The notes: a model not told the origin generated them from the sequence alone. Counted from the stretch's first letter, positions 22,833 through 34,293 are shown. The stretch is 64,000 nucleotides of DNA from Ophthalmolycus amberensis (GCA_024529925.1 JAFEUB010000846.1:2532501-2596500), one strand, 5' to 3'. Made by a program: numbers and translations.

Positions 22833-23448
22833 TGTAAATAAAATATATTCATTCAATGTTAAATAATATGCGCTATACTTGTAAGCTTATATTGCGGAGT
22901 TGTGAGGTCACTGTAAGTAGGTCAAAAACTCCGAGCAGGGCATTCCGTCGCCTGTTCGCACGATAGAAACAGATACAGTGGCCCTGAAAGAAACACTTGC
23001 TTAAACCACCAGATTAGGGCGGAAACGCCATCTTTAGAGTAGGAGAAGAGTTCTCTTTATCTATTCACACAGAGAGTTCGAAATAGCTTAGAACTGCACC
23101 CTTTCCGGCACCTTAAGTGTTAACAATATGCATACACACTGACGTTCCAGAGAAGGCGGGATCCGGACGTGAGCCAGTGTGGGTGGAGATGCCCAGAGCT
23201 CCAACCAGGCCGCTGCTAAGCTAAACACAGCCCCGCCTGCAACTTTGGTTTTAACCAATAGGCTCCATAAGGTGAACCTATAATATACACATGCGCATTC
23301 TGTTTAAGCGCCTTTTTAGTTTCACTTTTCTAGGTCCGTGCACGTTTAACTGCTGGACATAATACTTCTGTTACAAATAAATAGTTATTTCTTGAATTGA
23401 GCTAAACGCCTCGATCTCAGTCTGTTCACTCGAGTTACATTCTCAACA
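22833..23448 (+). repeat. 3' LTR, 616 bp
   Basis: Begins TG and ends CA. It matches the 5' LTR except for an extra T after ccatct, an extra A after aaat, and three substitutions. The polyadenylation signal aataaa is at 23376-23381. Confidence 0.97.
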
Positions 23449-23452
23449 ATCC
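23449..23452 (+). repeat. Target-site duplication, right copy (atcc)
   Basis: Matches 11723-11726 and directly follows the 3' LTR. Confidence 0.9.
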
Positions 23453-23745
23453 CAAACAAAACAGATCTTCATCACTGCGGTGAGCTGAGGATTGTTTTCC
23501 TATCACCCCGAAACTCGGTCGGCGAGACGAAGGTCTGGCCACCATAGGTTCAGTCCTTTCAGTGATAATACACAACCTCTCCATTCACTCGCAGCGAGGG
23601 ACCTAATGCATACAGTTACAGCGGGCAATACACAATATATAGCGGGGCTCCGTGGTCCGCGTTGATTGCGCGATGGCGCGGTGTAACAAGGCAGTGATTT
23701 AACACAACAGGATGCGGGAGTAATAACACAAAAATGAATAAGCTA

Positions 23746-23773
23746 TGCTAAGCTAAGCTAAGCTAAGCTAAGC
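23746..23773. repeat. (taagc)n pentanucleotide repeat
   Basis: Five or six consecutive ctaag units within the solo-LTR-like element. Copy 2 has only a degenerate equivalent (near 27970), so this is a local expansion. Confidence 0.85.
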
Positions 23774-24210
23774 CCAGATGCAATGAACCTTACTGTGAGC
23801 AGCTTCGTTCGATGGGGCTCGTTCCCGTGATGGGAATCGATCAGTCCTCGAGTGTTGACTCGGGAGCGCGGCTCTCGGAGCGGGCACAGACTGAGTAGCT
23901 CGGTCCTCAGGAGTGGGTCGCACCCAGTAGCGTGGCTCGCTCTGGAGTGGACGCAGGCTCGGCGGACATCGGCGCGGCGTTGAGCGGGCGTGGATGCAGG
24001 TCTCGGCTGGCATCGGCGCGGCGTTGAGCTGGCGCGGATGCTGGTCTCCTCGCTGCAGAGGGGAGGCCTGTGGGTTAACGTCGGGTGAGGTAACGTCGTT
24101 TCGTTCCTCCCGGTAATTGTCGGCTGAGGAAGGGGGTTCGTCCTTGTCTTCCTGCCGGAGGATTTGATGAGGCCTGTGGTCCTCATGGGCCTTCCGTCGT
24201 CAGCGTGGTG

Positions 24211-24235
24211 CTGGGGGGGGGGGGGGGGGGGGGGG
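24211..24235. repeat. Poly-G tract
   Basis: About 25 consecutive G bases inside solo-LTR-like copy 1. Its length is likely to be unstable and to be a sequencing trouble spot. Confidence 0.9.
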
Positions 24236-24639
24236 AGAGACGAGCCCGATGCATCTTTTGTTCCAGGACGAAGGTTTGCGTGCCTCCTTCTACCCCGGAG
24301 GGATTGGTGGAAAAAGCGTTGAGATGTGAGTTGCAGACAGTTTTGTAGAACAGTGGTTGAACCACAGGGGTCCTGGGGTCTCTTGGCCCTCGGCCAATGA
24401 GATTGCAGCAGTGCATTCAGGTGACCATGGTTTTTTTGGGGGGGGGAAATTCACACCCTAATGTGAAATTCCTTCAGAGGAGGCTTGCTCTCATCAAACC
24501 ACGATCAGGATGAAACCTTTGCTTGAAAAAGGGAAGGCCTGATTCTCTTTGTTCACACCACATGTTGCAGCCATGTGGTCAGGTCCCAACAACATGATGA
24601 TAAATTGCCACAACAATTACCTGTAACTCTGTGTTGGAA

Positions 24640-24852
24640 TAAGTACTTATTCATTACTTAAGTAAAAGTACCAAAACCACAATGTAAAAATACTCAATTA
24701 TAAGTAAAAGTTCCTCTTTCAAAATACTACTTGAGCTAAAGAACAGAAATGAAAAGTCTATTGCTTTTTGATGCTTTTAATGGTTTTATGTGAAGCACTT
24801 TGAATTACCTTGTTGTTGAAATGTGCTATACAAATAAACTGGATAGGATAGG
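24640..24852 (+). repeat. Fish dispersed repeat fragments
   Basis: Two familiar fish repeat motifs lie next to each other. One is an acttaagtaaaagtac-type segment (24655-24740). The other is a LINE/SINE-like 3' tail containing gaagcactttgaattacctt and ending in short ggata repeats (24790-24852). Family names cannot be assigned without a library. Confidence 0.55.
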
Positions 24853-24924
24853 TGGTTCTTCATCTTTCAATCTTTGCTCATAGAAGGGCCGTCTTCTTCT
24901 TTCGTCTTTTCTCGTCTTTCTTCC

Positions 24925-25160
24925 TTCTCACTTGGATTCGTCCTTCTTGGTTGGATCGTCCTTCTCCACTTGGATTCGTCCTTCTTGGTTGGATCGTCCT
25001 TCTCACTTGGATTCGTCCTTCTTGGTTGGATCGTCCTTCTCACTTGGATTCGTCCTTCTTGGTTGGATTCTTCCTTCTCGGTTGGATTCTTCCTTCTCGG
25101 TTGGATCGTCCTTCTCACTTGGATTCGTCCTTCTTGGTTGGATCGTCCTTCTCGGTTGGT
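24925..25160. repeat. ~36-bp minisatellite
   Basis: About six tandem copies of a unit built from cttggattcgtccttcttgg and ttggatcgtccttctc. Long open frames on both strands here are produced by the repeat and are not genes. Confidence 0.9.
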
Positions 25161-26364
25161 TTTCGGTCTTGCTTTTGTCGTCTTTCTTCTTTCTTCTTTC
25201 CTTCTTTCTTTTCTTCATTCTTTGTTCACAAAGGGCCGTCTTCTTCTTTCTTCTTTTCTTCATTCTTGAGCAGAGACGAAGTCCACCGCTGCGTCTGTAG
25301 AGCGAAGTCCAGGGTCCTCTCAGGTGGAGCACTCAAATGGCTCTTACGACGTTATCCTCCCATCCGTTAGCGGGTCACTTCTTTTATAATACCTTTGGGT
25401 TATCTTGACCCCCCCCCTCTCCTCACTCGGAACATGATTCATTCTTCAACATTATGTGTGTGTGTGCTTATGCTGTGGATGTGTGGAAATCACCTTGCCT
25501 TCCGTAGGCCTGATCTTGCAATCCTAACGTCTCTGCATTCTTCACTTCCCCTTTTCTCACAAACACATTTCTAACTCAGATTGGTTATCATCATCACGGT
25601 TACAGTTGTTATAATCAGTTACAGTTGTTAATCGCTTTATTTAGCACACGCTTGCTTATAAAATAATCATTGATTTCATCCTTCCTCATTATTATGCTTT
25701 TTTCCTTCTTTCTTTTCTTCTCTTCTCAACTGCCGTTATTTCCACATCCCTTCAGGATTTCACATTCCCCTCACCCTGCTTACTTCCTCAATTTAAACAC
25801 TCACACAAACTGCACAGTTTCTCAGATACACCTATTATTATTATTATCAGGTTGACATTTGTTAAAATCACTTTACATTTGTTATGTAATACATGCTTGC
25901 TTTAAAATAATTATTAGATTTCATCTTTTAACTCTTAATTTTACGCTTTGTGTCCCTTTAACCTAATTTACAGGCCCACCATATATTCCTCATTTAAGGC
26001 TGGTCCTGGGATCTCAACTCTTTTTGACAGTAGGCTATACATCATCACACACTTCATTCGGGAAATTAAATACTGAAATGAATGTTTTGCTACCAAACCC
26101 AACCCATTTCTCAAAATCTTCGCTTGAAAATTAGTTTAATTTGCTTCAGACCAAAGTGACAAGGATCAGATACTTAAAATATTTGAATATTCAATTTAAA
26201 TAGTTTTATACATGTTCATCTATTTGGCAAAATGGATTTCAATTTCAGTCTGTGTTTGAAAAATACAATTACATCCACGAGGCTAAACCAGTAACAGGAC
26301 ACCGGTGTCATCTTTACAGACGCCATGCTCCATTATGACATCCCGGATAAAGTTGTACTTGACA
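25161..26364. other. Non-coding DNA, pyrimidine-rich then AT-rich
   Basis: A CT-rich stretch (25161-25270) continues from the minisatellite. After it I see no coding or repeat structure that I can name. Confidence 0.5.
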
Positions 26365-26545
26365 GGGCGATCCGCAGAACTCCGGTAGTACGAGAGGAGG
26401 TGGACTCTGGGTTTACATCAATGATGCTTGGTGCTCAAACATAGTCAAGGTTGATGGACAATGTTTCCCTGATGGCCGTATAATCTGCCCAGAGAATTAA
26501 GTGTTTACATTCCTTTTGATGCAAATTCCAAAAATGCACCACGTT
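26365..26545 (+). pseudogene. LINE endonuclease fragment
   Basis: Plus-strand translation gives GGGLWVYINDAWC near 26395-26435, then LPREL...VYIPFDANSK near 26484-26530. This is the apurinic-endonuclease region typical of fish LINE ORF2 proteins. It is broken by a frame change and flanked by nothing else from the element, so it is a dead fragment. Confidence 0.75.
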
Positions 26546-26856
26546 TAGTTTTGTCGTGTTTTTCTTGTGTAGCATACATGGACCAGACCACTCTGCGTTA
26601 CCTTGGGCAACCCTGTGTCAACAATAAATTAACCTTCAACCTTGAATGATAAGCGTCATGACTTTATCACTTGTATTCTAAAGAACAAAGTACAAGCTTG
26701 TCAAATGTTCAATAACTGAAAATATAGTTCAACTGTGTCATTTTTATTCAGTTTACTTGCACAGCATGACATCACTTTTTCATTTTTTACACCTACACAG
26801 CCAAGTGCACAAATTAAGTGTCACAATACATTCAAAGCATGTAATAAACATACATG

Positions 26857-28704
26857 TGTTGGGAACGTAGAGGGGCGTGTTTGGGTTATCAGCATTTAAG
26901 AAACTGAATTCTTGACATCAATAGAATTATTAATGTAAGTAACAAGTATTAATGATTATTAATAACAACGGGGCACCACCCTGTAAACAGGGGCTAATAA
27001 CCAAATGATAAACTAAGTCTCATAATTAGTGGCCACTCGTAATGTCAATAGTCGTGTGCGACTATTCATTCGAAGTGACAGTGAAGGTTTAAGTTCGTAC
27101 ACAGGCCACTACATCCAGGTCTTATTACACAAATATGCACAAGTAATCACAAACGACTGCTCTTTAAAATATAACAGAATTTATTAAATCGAAATAATAA
27201 GTGATCAGATCAATTAATATCACAACCAACAACGCTATCATACAATTTTATATGCCTAACCTAACAAATGAATAAAATGGGTGATGATGTATGTAATACA
27301 AGTATATGTGTGTGTGTGTAAGGGTCTGTGTATGTAAAGGAAGGGGGGCTTAAAAGCTACCGCTAAAACTACAAAGATGGCGGCGTCGAGTGACGCAGAC
27401 AAAAAGGGGAAAAGCCTTAAAGCGCTATAGCTAAAACCTACCACCAGATGGCGTAGTCGAGTGACTTAGACAAAATGGCGGTGGGGGGGGGTCGGCTGTA
27501 TGTGATCACGTGTGACGGCGCACACGTGAGTTAGAACAATAGGTGAGCGTTTCACCCACAATCCGGAGCTCTATGTGTGTGTAAATTACGGAAAACAAGA
27601 GGAATAAAAGGGCAGAGAGAGAGGAATCAGAGTTTCTGCGTGCGGTGTCGCGTCGTAGTGGAAGTGAGGGTCGCCGAGCGTATCAAACACAAGCTGCCGT
27701 TGTCGCGTTGCGAACTGACGACACTTGTGCTTGATACTCGCGTTTCCACACTCCACTCACAGAATTGATTCAAGGAAAGAGCAAGAACAAATGAAAATCA
27801 AATAAATCCCAAAGCAAACAGTCAAACAGGAAGCGCACAATAGGACGGGCTTCTGAGCTCCGTCGACGATTGCGCAATCTCTCAGCAAACAAAAACAATG
27901 ACTTTAACACGACAGAAAACACGGGAATAATAACATATCAATGAATGGCCTGAATTAAACTCAAGTTAATTTAAGCTAAACTACGCCCAGACACCGAGAC
28001 TCTTACTCTGAGATGATCCGTTGCACCGTGGTAGAGTGTCGATGAATGGTTTTCTTCGTCCAGGAAGAAAAAAGAAAGGCGGCTGGGAAGAGCGGCTTTT
28101 CAGGCAGCTGGTGAGCGGAGGCGGCTGGTGCGCAGCGGCTTTTCAGGCTGCTGGTGAGCGGCGACGGCTGGTGCGCAGCGGCGGCTGGTTCGACCGTCCT
28201 CGCTGCAGAGAGGAGGGCCTGTGGTTTCCAACGTCGGCTAAGACACGTGTCGTTCGTAGTCTCCCGGTAATGGTCGGTGAAGGAAGATGTTTTGGTCTTC
28301 CTTGTACCGTGGCGTGTACACGAAGGGGGGGGAAGCGGCTGCGTCAGGATGCGCTTCTCGCGGGCCCGAGGCCTTAAACTCAGAATAGACGTAGTCGGTT
28401 TTCGTCCAGCGAAAGGGACACGTGCGTGCTGAGATGAGGGGGAGGTCGATCGGGTCCTCGTGAATCTTCTTGGAAGCCGGACGGAGTCCAGAGCGAAGAG
28501 AGCGATATTTCGCTGCGTTGGCGCTTATAAGCGGGTCTCTGCGCACAGCGGGAGACGGCTTGTCGGCCAATGAAAGGTCCGGCTGACCGGTGGCCGAAGG
28601 CGGGGTCATCTTAAAGGGGCAAGGATCAGATCCTAGGTCAATTGTGAAGAGAGCAGAGACTGTGAGGAGCTCAGCCAGCCACCAGGTGGCGCCAGACCCC
28701 AACA
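26857..28704 (+). mobile_element. Solo-LTR-like element copy 2, 1,848 bp
   Basis: An uninterrupted relative of 10774-24591 in the same orientation. It begins TGTTGGG and ends CCCCAACA, flanked on both sides by catg (26853-26856 and 28705-28708), a 4-bp target duplication. It holds no long reading frame with recognisable motifs. Terminal TG/CA and a 4-bp duplication favour a solo LTR. Its GC-rich 3' half has a tandem duplication near 28080-28190. Confidence 0.78.
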
Positions 28705-29306
28705 CATGTTACCTGAGTAAAAAAAACATGAGCCATGTTTTCTATTGGGAAAACAACGAATATGATAAATAAGCCTAGGCCTTTGAGTGGCATAGCATAC
28801 ATGTTGAGCTGTTGCCAGTGCAGTGCAACATGTCACATGACACATATAGCTAAACAAATAGCATTATTTAATTTTCACATCATTTGTATATAAAAATAAA
28901 ATCTGACATTCGTAGATGCAGCAACAGATACGTTCCCACACGTACCGTTGTCTCTGAGGTGAATTAATCAACAAGGATATTTATGGTATGTATTGAACAG
29001 GTAATTTAATGATTGACAGAACTTGAGCCCATCTGGCAGGGCTGTGGGTGTTTGTTTGACGAAAAAGGCTGGGAACCATTGATTACATCATACTCGGCTT
29101 GATAAGTGAAGGTTGGTTGATCCTCTACAGATTGTGTCGTTATCTTTTTCAAGTCACATCAGATATGAATATCAACACAGTTGATCTTAACAGGAAGTGC
29201 TAAGGCAGTAAACAAACTGTAAAATATAACAATATAATTTTCTGCAGTCTTTACTTCACCTGAAAACAAACATTTAGGCAGCAAACAGACATGTTCAGCA
29301 CAAATT
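28705..29306. other. Intergenic DNA and b4galnt1 3' flank
   Basis: AT-rich sequence. On the minus strand it would include the b4galnt1 3' untranslated region; an ATTAAA-type signal occurs near 29005. No other feature is seen. Confidence 0.45.
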
Positions 29307-32300
29307 TCAATGACTGGTCATGCACTTGAACCTGTTCTTGAAGTAGAAGTCTTCCTTATGAATGTCATTATCAGCACTGGAAGATGAATAGCGGAATTTG
29401 TCATAGGACTTTTGTGAGTCTGTTTTACCCCAGGGTAGAATGATCTTCGATGCGTGGCTTACAATGACGTCACTACAGGAGCCAATGTGGAGGGAGCCCA
29501 GAGCGTCGATGAAAAACTCTGCAGTGCCAGAAGAAAATTTAGTTTGAATAATCCTTCCTTGAATTTCCCTTGGTTTTGTTCCTTATACATCTTTCCAATC
29601 TGCAGCAACTCAACATTGTTATCACAGCTGTACTGCAGTGTGTAGAGAAAATAGCTAATATAAACTGCTATGTTAATACATTTGATAGCCAACGTTACAG
29701 ATAGACTCACCTAGATGACCGTGCCGGGCCAGACGGGGATTAAATCCCGCCTGCTGCACCTTGTCTGTCCTCCCTAGGAAGAAGTTGATGACTGCATCAG
29801 CTACCACACAGTTGGTAAATCCCTCGATGCCATGGTGATAGCCATCTCTGATATGTAAACAGTCACCCTCCTCTACCCCTTCTTCCACTGAAATGGTGTG
29901 ACGGTAAGTTGCAGTGTAACCTGTCACCTCTCTCACTGCACCACCGACCTGAAGTCGTTAAGAGAGCAAAAATGTAAAGACAAGGAGATGAATGTGTGAC
30001 GATAGATATTATCTGTAACCGCTCATCCTTTCAGGGTACATTGACATTGAGACATTGGGTGAAGACAGGATACATGCTGGACAGATCGACAGATTATCAC
30101 AGGGCTGACACATAGAGACAGACAACCGCGCTTACATTCACACCGACGGGCAATTCTACGAACAGGCTTCAACTAACTGCTAAGATTAATAGAATCGTGC
30201 CATGCAAGCTAAGCTGCACTTCTGTGGTCTGTGGGAGAAAACCCGCGCTGACACGGGGAGAACACGCAAACTCTACAGCTGAACAGAATCTCAAAATGAA
30301 TGTATTTCCTGCCTGCTGCACCTATGAAAACATGTTCTGCGTGGTATGAGTGTATATATATTGAGTTGTGTGCAAATTCAAAAACTTTTAAGTTAGCAGA
30401 GTATTTATCCATACAACAATATGCAGTTACCATCAGAACAGCAGATATCGCGCACACACATTGCACTGTCTCTGGGCATGAAACTCACCAGATCCAGAGT
30501 AGTCTTTTCTAAGATGTCCACCATCCTCTCCACCTTGGTGTTTGCAGTGAAGAGGAAATCATCATCCACCCAGAGCACATATTTGGTTGTCACTTGAGAC
30601 ACTGCCAGGTTTCTTCCTGCAAACCAACCCTGTAGATGAAGGTTGATCAACACATAGAAAACTGTGCTGGTTAATAATTACAATCCATGATACTTCATAA
30701 AGACACAGTACAACTTTTTTACCTTTCCAAACGGCATGATGTAATGGTCAATGTGAGGCCCGGTCACTGACTCTGGGTGTTCATTATCATCTGCTATCAC
30801 TATGGTGACGGTGGGATAATATTGCCGAATGCTGTCAATGAGGTCTTTGAGTTTGTCATAGCGTAGAAAGGTCTTGGTGGCGATGGTAACAAGAGCACTA
30901 ATATTGTACTCTAAATAGAAGAAAAGAAAAATGCAAAACATATTGCAATGGGGCATTTAAACACTTTGCATAAAAATAAATTGACAATGAAAATAACTGC
31001 TCACAAACCTCCTTGATATCCAGAGTTGTAAAGTTTAGGTATGGCTCCATGTCCAACTTTAATCGTGAAAAATGACTGGTGAACGTCAGTGGAAAACTGA
31101 ACTGCAGAACAGAAATGGGATAAGAGATGAAGCAGTGCATATTCCATTGTTAACACAACTGTCATGTCTAGCTGTAATTGCCTATGCACTGCAGTCCTTG
31201 TCACTTCTTTAATAGTAATTATGAAATTGTATCTGAATATAATATATCTCACAGATGTAAAGAACCTTGTATTGATTCATTCTCCCTTACTCCATTTCCA
31301 TGATGTCTATTGGTTCATTACTTATTGATTCAAAGTGTTGTCTATTACCTCTGATCATTAGGATGAACCTCTATAAGGTTGAACAGGTAAACATAACATT
31401 CTACTTTTAGTATCAAGATAATATCCACATGATAACTTTACCTGTATCTGCTGTCTTGGGATGAAAAACGGTGTTTGTATAGGTGACGAACTGCAGCTGC
31501 CTGTTCAGAGCGGAGAGAAGAGGACTAGAAAGTATCATGTGCTTCTCTCCTTCTCCTTTAATAGAGACACTGTCCACTGTAGCAGCAACATCAAAAGTCC
31601 CCAATGTTGCTGTCAAATAAACCTAGTGCACCAATTGCATGGTTTTGAGGAAAAAAAATAAACAAGTTTAACATTTAGACAGAAAAAAGTGGGTTTGTTT
31701 ATCCCAAAGAAAACCACAAAGAAAATAAATTACCGTATGGCTGGATCCTGTTTCTTTTTTAAGACCCAAACCTACGGGAAGAAAGAAATGACTACTGGGA
31801 ATATCAAGATGTGATGATGGTGACGCATTTTAACAGACCAAAAGCCGGTGAAGATGTAATGTAGAAGCTTTGATATCATGTGTAGTGTAATGTTTGATAT
31901 GCTTTTACCAGGAATGATGATCGTTTTGAGGGGTCGCACCTCCACGCCCTGGGTAGGATACTGAAGAGGATTGTTGGCCTCAGCTACAATAAGCAGATCT
32001 GCAGGATTGTAGGACCTTTACAAACAGAACATGTTAGAGGGGAAAGCATCTGTATTTCTACACCATAGTCCTATTTGTTACTTTGATCACAGACTGCACA
32101 CAGAGAAGACACATTGCGAATATGATGTATGGTTCAAGTACATTAAAATCTGCATCACATAGCTCATAAGTAAAACGAATGAAATCCAGTTGCCTTTCAG
32201 TTAGATTCCCTATTTCCTGTACGTCTGAGAATACGTTTTCCTCTTTCCTTTGCTTGATACAATTGTGTAACGATCCCTCCCTTCCACCAGGGGTCTGTGT

Positions 32301-33760
32301 CTGTTTCTTCTCCGGTTGTCTTGCAGGATGTTGATCGGCAGCTAACGAGCCCCACCTGAGCCTGCTGGGTTGGTCCCAGCTATAAAGGCTGCCCCTCTTC
32401 TTTGGCTGGGTTCCTCTCTGACTCCTGTGTGGAGGACCTGGCTGGCTGCTGGCTTGTTCTGAGTGTTTATTTAGTTAGTTGTACTTTAAATAAATGTCTA
32501 TTTATTACTTTTATAACTCGGTCTTGCCTCCCTCATGTTACGACTTTTTGAGCCGGGTCGTGACAATTGTAAATTAAATATGTTTTAGTTTGGACTGCTG
32601 GAAGACAAAACAAACAATTTAAATATGTACTTTTGGGCTCTGGGACATTGTGGTAGTTTTCACGATTCTTAACATAATCAAAATAAGCTATACTAATGCT
32701 GAGAATCTTAGACATGCAGCAGGTATACAGTACCCATGTGCAGTGGTACACAAAATAATGAGGTATATAAACCCGGCAGATTCCTCAGGCTACAGGACAG
32801 CTGTTTTCTCCAACACCCAGAGAGCCTCAGCTAGAACAGCCAGTCTGAGGATTTGAGGTTTGCACCTAAACCGTCTTCTTTTAAGTTAATATAAAGTTGT
32901 TTATATTATTCCATGGCTAAATAATACAAGCAGCAGACAAGGAGGAAGGCTGTTTGGCTGCAAGGACATTGGCAGGCTAATGACACTGTCTGATAACACA
33001 CACTGACTGGAAACATTGCGAACTGGCATGGGATGTACACTGCCCATGACAAGAGGGCTCTGCAGCACGTGAACATCATTGGTAGCCATCAACCAAGAAT
33101 CAGCGATATTGGTGACAAGAGGCGTCTGTGGAGAGCCCAAAGAATATTAAAGGACAATACCCACCCCAGACACAACCTGTTCACCCTGGAAAAAGCTTTG
33201 CACCTTGCACTGCCTTCTAAAACGGGTGGTTCACTCACTGAATCACTGAGTCATATGGTATATCAGTTGAACTTTACCTCTTCTGAAAGCGGCTGTACTC
33301 CTGAGCTCTGTGATGCGTCACGCCCATTGGGTCAGGATGGGACTCTAAGAACGCAAGCTCAATGTTGTGGGCCCGCACACGTGGGAACAGCAGATTGGAG
33401 AACGGCAGTTGAAATGTCTCCTTATCGGCCCGGCACAGACATGTATTTTGAGCCAACTGACTGTCAGAACAAAATGGCAATGAAGGAGTTTTTAAGGATA
33501 AAAATGAGAATTCAGAGCAGAATTTAGACATACTGACTTACAACTAACCGTGCCACATCATCCTTTATATGGTAGGAAATGTCATGATAGCCACTGATGG
33601 TGTCTTGGATTTTCCCTTCGAGGAGTTCTTGTATTTCACTGCCCTGTCTTGTCCGTATGTCAACTCCTGAGCTGGTCCCAGGGCTCCAAGTACAAAACAG
33701 GAATAGCAATAGTCCACTGAACAAAAGCAGTCCAAGAAACATCTTATAGGTGGCACGCAT
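29307..33760 (-). CDS. b4galnt1: Beta-1,4-N-acetylgalactosaminyltransferase 1 (GM2/GD2 synthase), 10 exons
   Basis: Exons in transcription order: 33760-33542, 33456-33278, 32015-31909, 31771-31734, 31622-31442, 31101-31009, 30910-30723, 30629-30489, 29948-29711, 29518-29307. All are GT-AG, phases agree, and the total is 1596 nt or 531 residues, against 533 in human. This Golgi type II enzyme transfers GalNAc from UDP-GalNAc to GM3, GD3 or lactosylceramide, giving GM2, GD2 or GA2. A short cytosolic tail and a membrane anchor (residues ~7-24) are followed by the stem. The catalytic half contains NISALVTIATKTFLRYD, a DDD metal-binding motif in LWVDDDF (30558-30566) and GWFAGRNLAVSQVTTKYVLW. The end CMTSH resembles the human CMTSQ. 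It is convergent with slc26a10, the human arrangement. Introns hold a LINE remnant, a small LTR-like insert and a fish repeat. The a/b paralogue is not resolved. Confidence 0.95.
30003..30290 (+). repeat. Common teleost dispersed repeat in b4galnt1 intron
   Basis: Contains degraded versions of motifs I know from a ubiquitous fish repeat: acatgctggacagatcgaca, tagagacagacaacc and gacacggggagaacacgcaa. It lies in the intron between the exons at 30489 and 29948. Confidence 0.6.
32266..32565 (+). mobile_element. 300-bp LTR-like element in b4galnt1 intron
   Basis: Begins TGTAACGATCCC and ends GGGTCGTGACA. It is flanked by attg on both sides (32262-32265 and 32566-32569), a 4-bp duplication. Inside, ctataaagg near 32379 and aataaa near 32489 sit in LTR order (promoter, then polyadenylation signal). 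A solo LTR or TRIM-like element in plus orientation is the best reading. Confidence 0.65.
33030..33235 (+). pseudogene. LINE ORF2 C-terminal fragment in b4galnt1 intron 1-2 region
   Basis: Plus-strand frame from 33033 reads DKRALQHVNIIG...KRRLWRAQRILKD..HPRHNLFTL, the characteristic C-terminal end of fish LINE reverse-transcriptase proteins. It ends without a full element and lies antisense to b4galnt1, between the exons at 33278 and 32015. Confidence 0.7.
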
Positions 33761-34223
33761 CTAGAATGAAGATTAAAGGAAATGTCAAAATGGTATACAT
33801 ATAGACCTCACAGGATAAGGAAAACAAAGGGGCATGTAAAAGAGGTCCTGTCTTTCACATGCAAATTACTGCCTTTGATTGGATTGTTGACAATTGGACA
33901 TGAGCCTGGATTTTTCAGTTCTTCATAGCTGGTTTACAATTTATTTGGAGCCGTTGTCAGAAGTCCTGAATTTGAAATTAGCTGGTTCATGTATTGTACA
34001 TCATTAGACCTTTAAGATCACTGAACTATAACATTTGAAATTATGACATCTGAATATAAACTAAATTTGGGTTGTCAAATCTTGAACTGCATCCCATTCA
34101 TGTATCATGCTGCCAATGCACCATCAAGCTTATTGTTCATAAATCAGCATCAATAACTTCTCCCGCCTTTTATGAAATAAAAGAACTTGAAGCGCATGTA
34201 TAATTCAATGAGAACTTCATGAG
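33761..34223. other. b4galnt1 upstream non-coding DNA
   Basis: Contains the presumed 5' untranslated region and promoter of b4galnt1 (minus strand). No TATA box or CpG-rich island was evident by eye. Confidence 0.4.
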
Positions 34224-34271
34224 GTCGACAGGATGTGGGGGCTGCATCTGCAGCCCCCACATCCTGTCGAC
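34224..34271. repeat. Perfect 48-bp palindrome (23-bp arms, 2-nt centre)
   Basis: Arm 34224-34246 is the exact reverse complement of 34249-34271. It begins and ends with gtcgac and is immediately followed by two tandem copies of a 13-bp unit (34268-34293), which overlap its right end. Confidence 0.92.
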
Positions 34272-34293
34272 AGTGTTCATCGACAGTGTTCAT

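Larger units (their letters stand above)
11727..23448 (+). mobile_element. Full-length endogenous retrovirus (gamma/epsilon-like, fish)
   Basis: An 11,722-bp provirus: 5' LTR, primer site, splice donor, repeat-rich leader, gag, pro, pol, env, polypurine tract, 3' LTR and a 4-bp target duplication. The LTRs differ by 3 substitutions and 2 one-base indels, so insertion is recent. The order and features (PPPY late motif, one CCHC knuckle, a stop between Gag and protease, GPY motif in integrase, CxxC in SU and CX6CC in TM) fit gamma/epsilon-like fish retroviruses such as the salmon swim-bladder sarcoma virus and ZFERV group, which are about this long. That group assignment is from general knowledge, not alignment. 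Gag, pro and pol each change frame, and env closes before its anchor, so this copy as written does not encode a complete set of proteins. Confidence 0.95.
23453..24591 (+). mobile_element. Solo-LTR-like element copy 1, right part
   Basis: Continues the element interrupted by the provirus. It shares blocks with copy 2, such as the ctcgctgcagag...gcctgtg region near 24050 (copy 2: near 28200) and cggccaatga near 24392 (copy 2: near 28566). It ends cccaaca at 24591, complementary to the TGTTGGG start. Flanks acaa (10770-10773) and acat (24592-24595) could be a decayed 4-bp target duplication. Without the provirus the copy is 2,092 bp, against 1,848 bp for copy 2. It is GC-rich, with an internal tandem duplication near 23960-24045. 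Confidence 0.7.

Noticed and set aside
24852..25370. Open frames of 109-172 codons on both strands
   Set aside because: They are built from the minisatellite and CT-rich DNA, with no start context, splice links or family motifs.
28021..28377. 118-codon frame in solo-LTR-like copy 2
   Set aside because: Low-complexity Gly/Arg-rich translation of a GC-rich tandem duplication, absent as a frame in copy 1.
10774..28704. The two solo-LTR-like copies as the two LTRs of one provirus
   Set aside because: Copy 2 has its own 4-bp flanking duplication, the copies differ in length and sequence, and the 2.27 kb between them has no primer site or retroviral genes.
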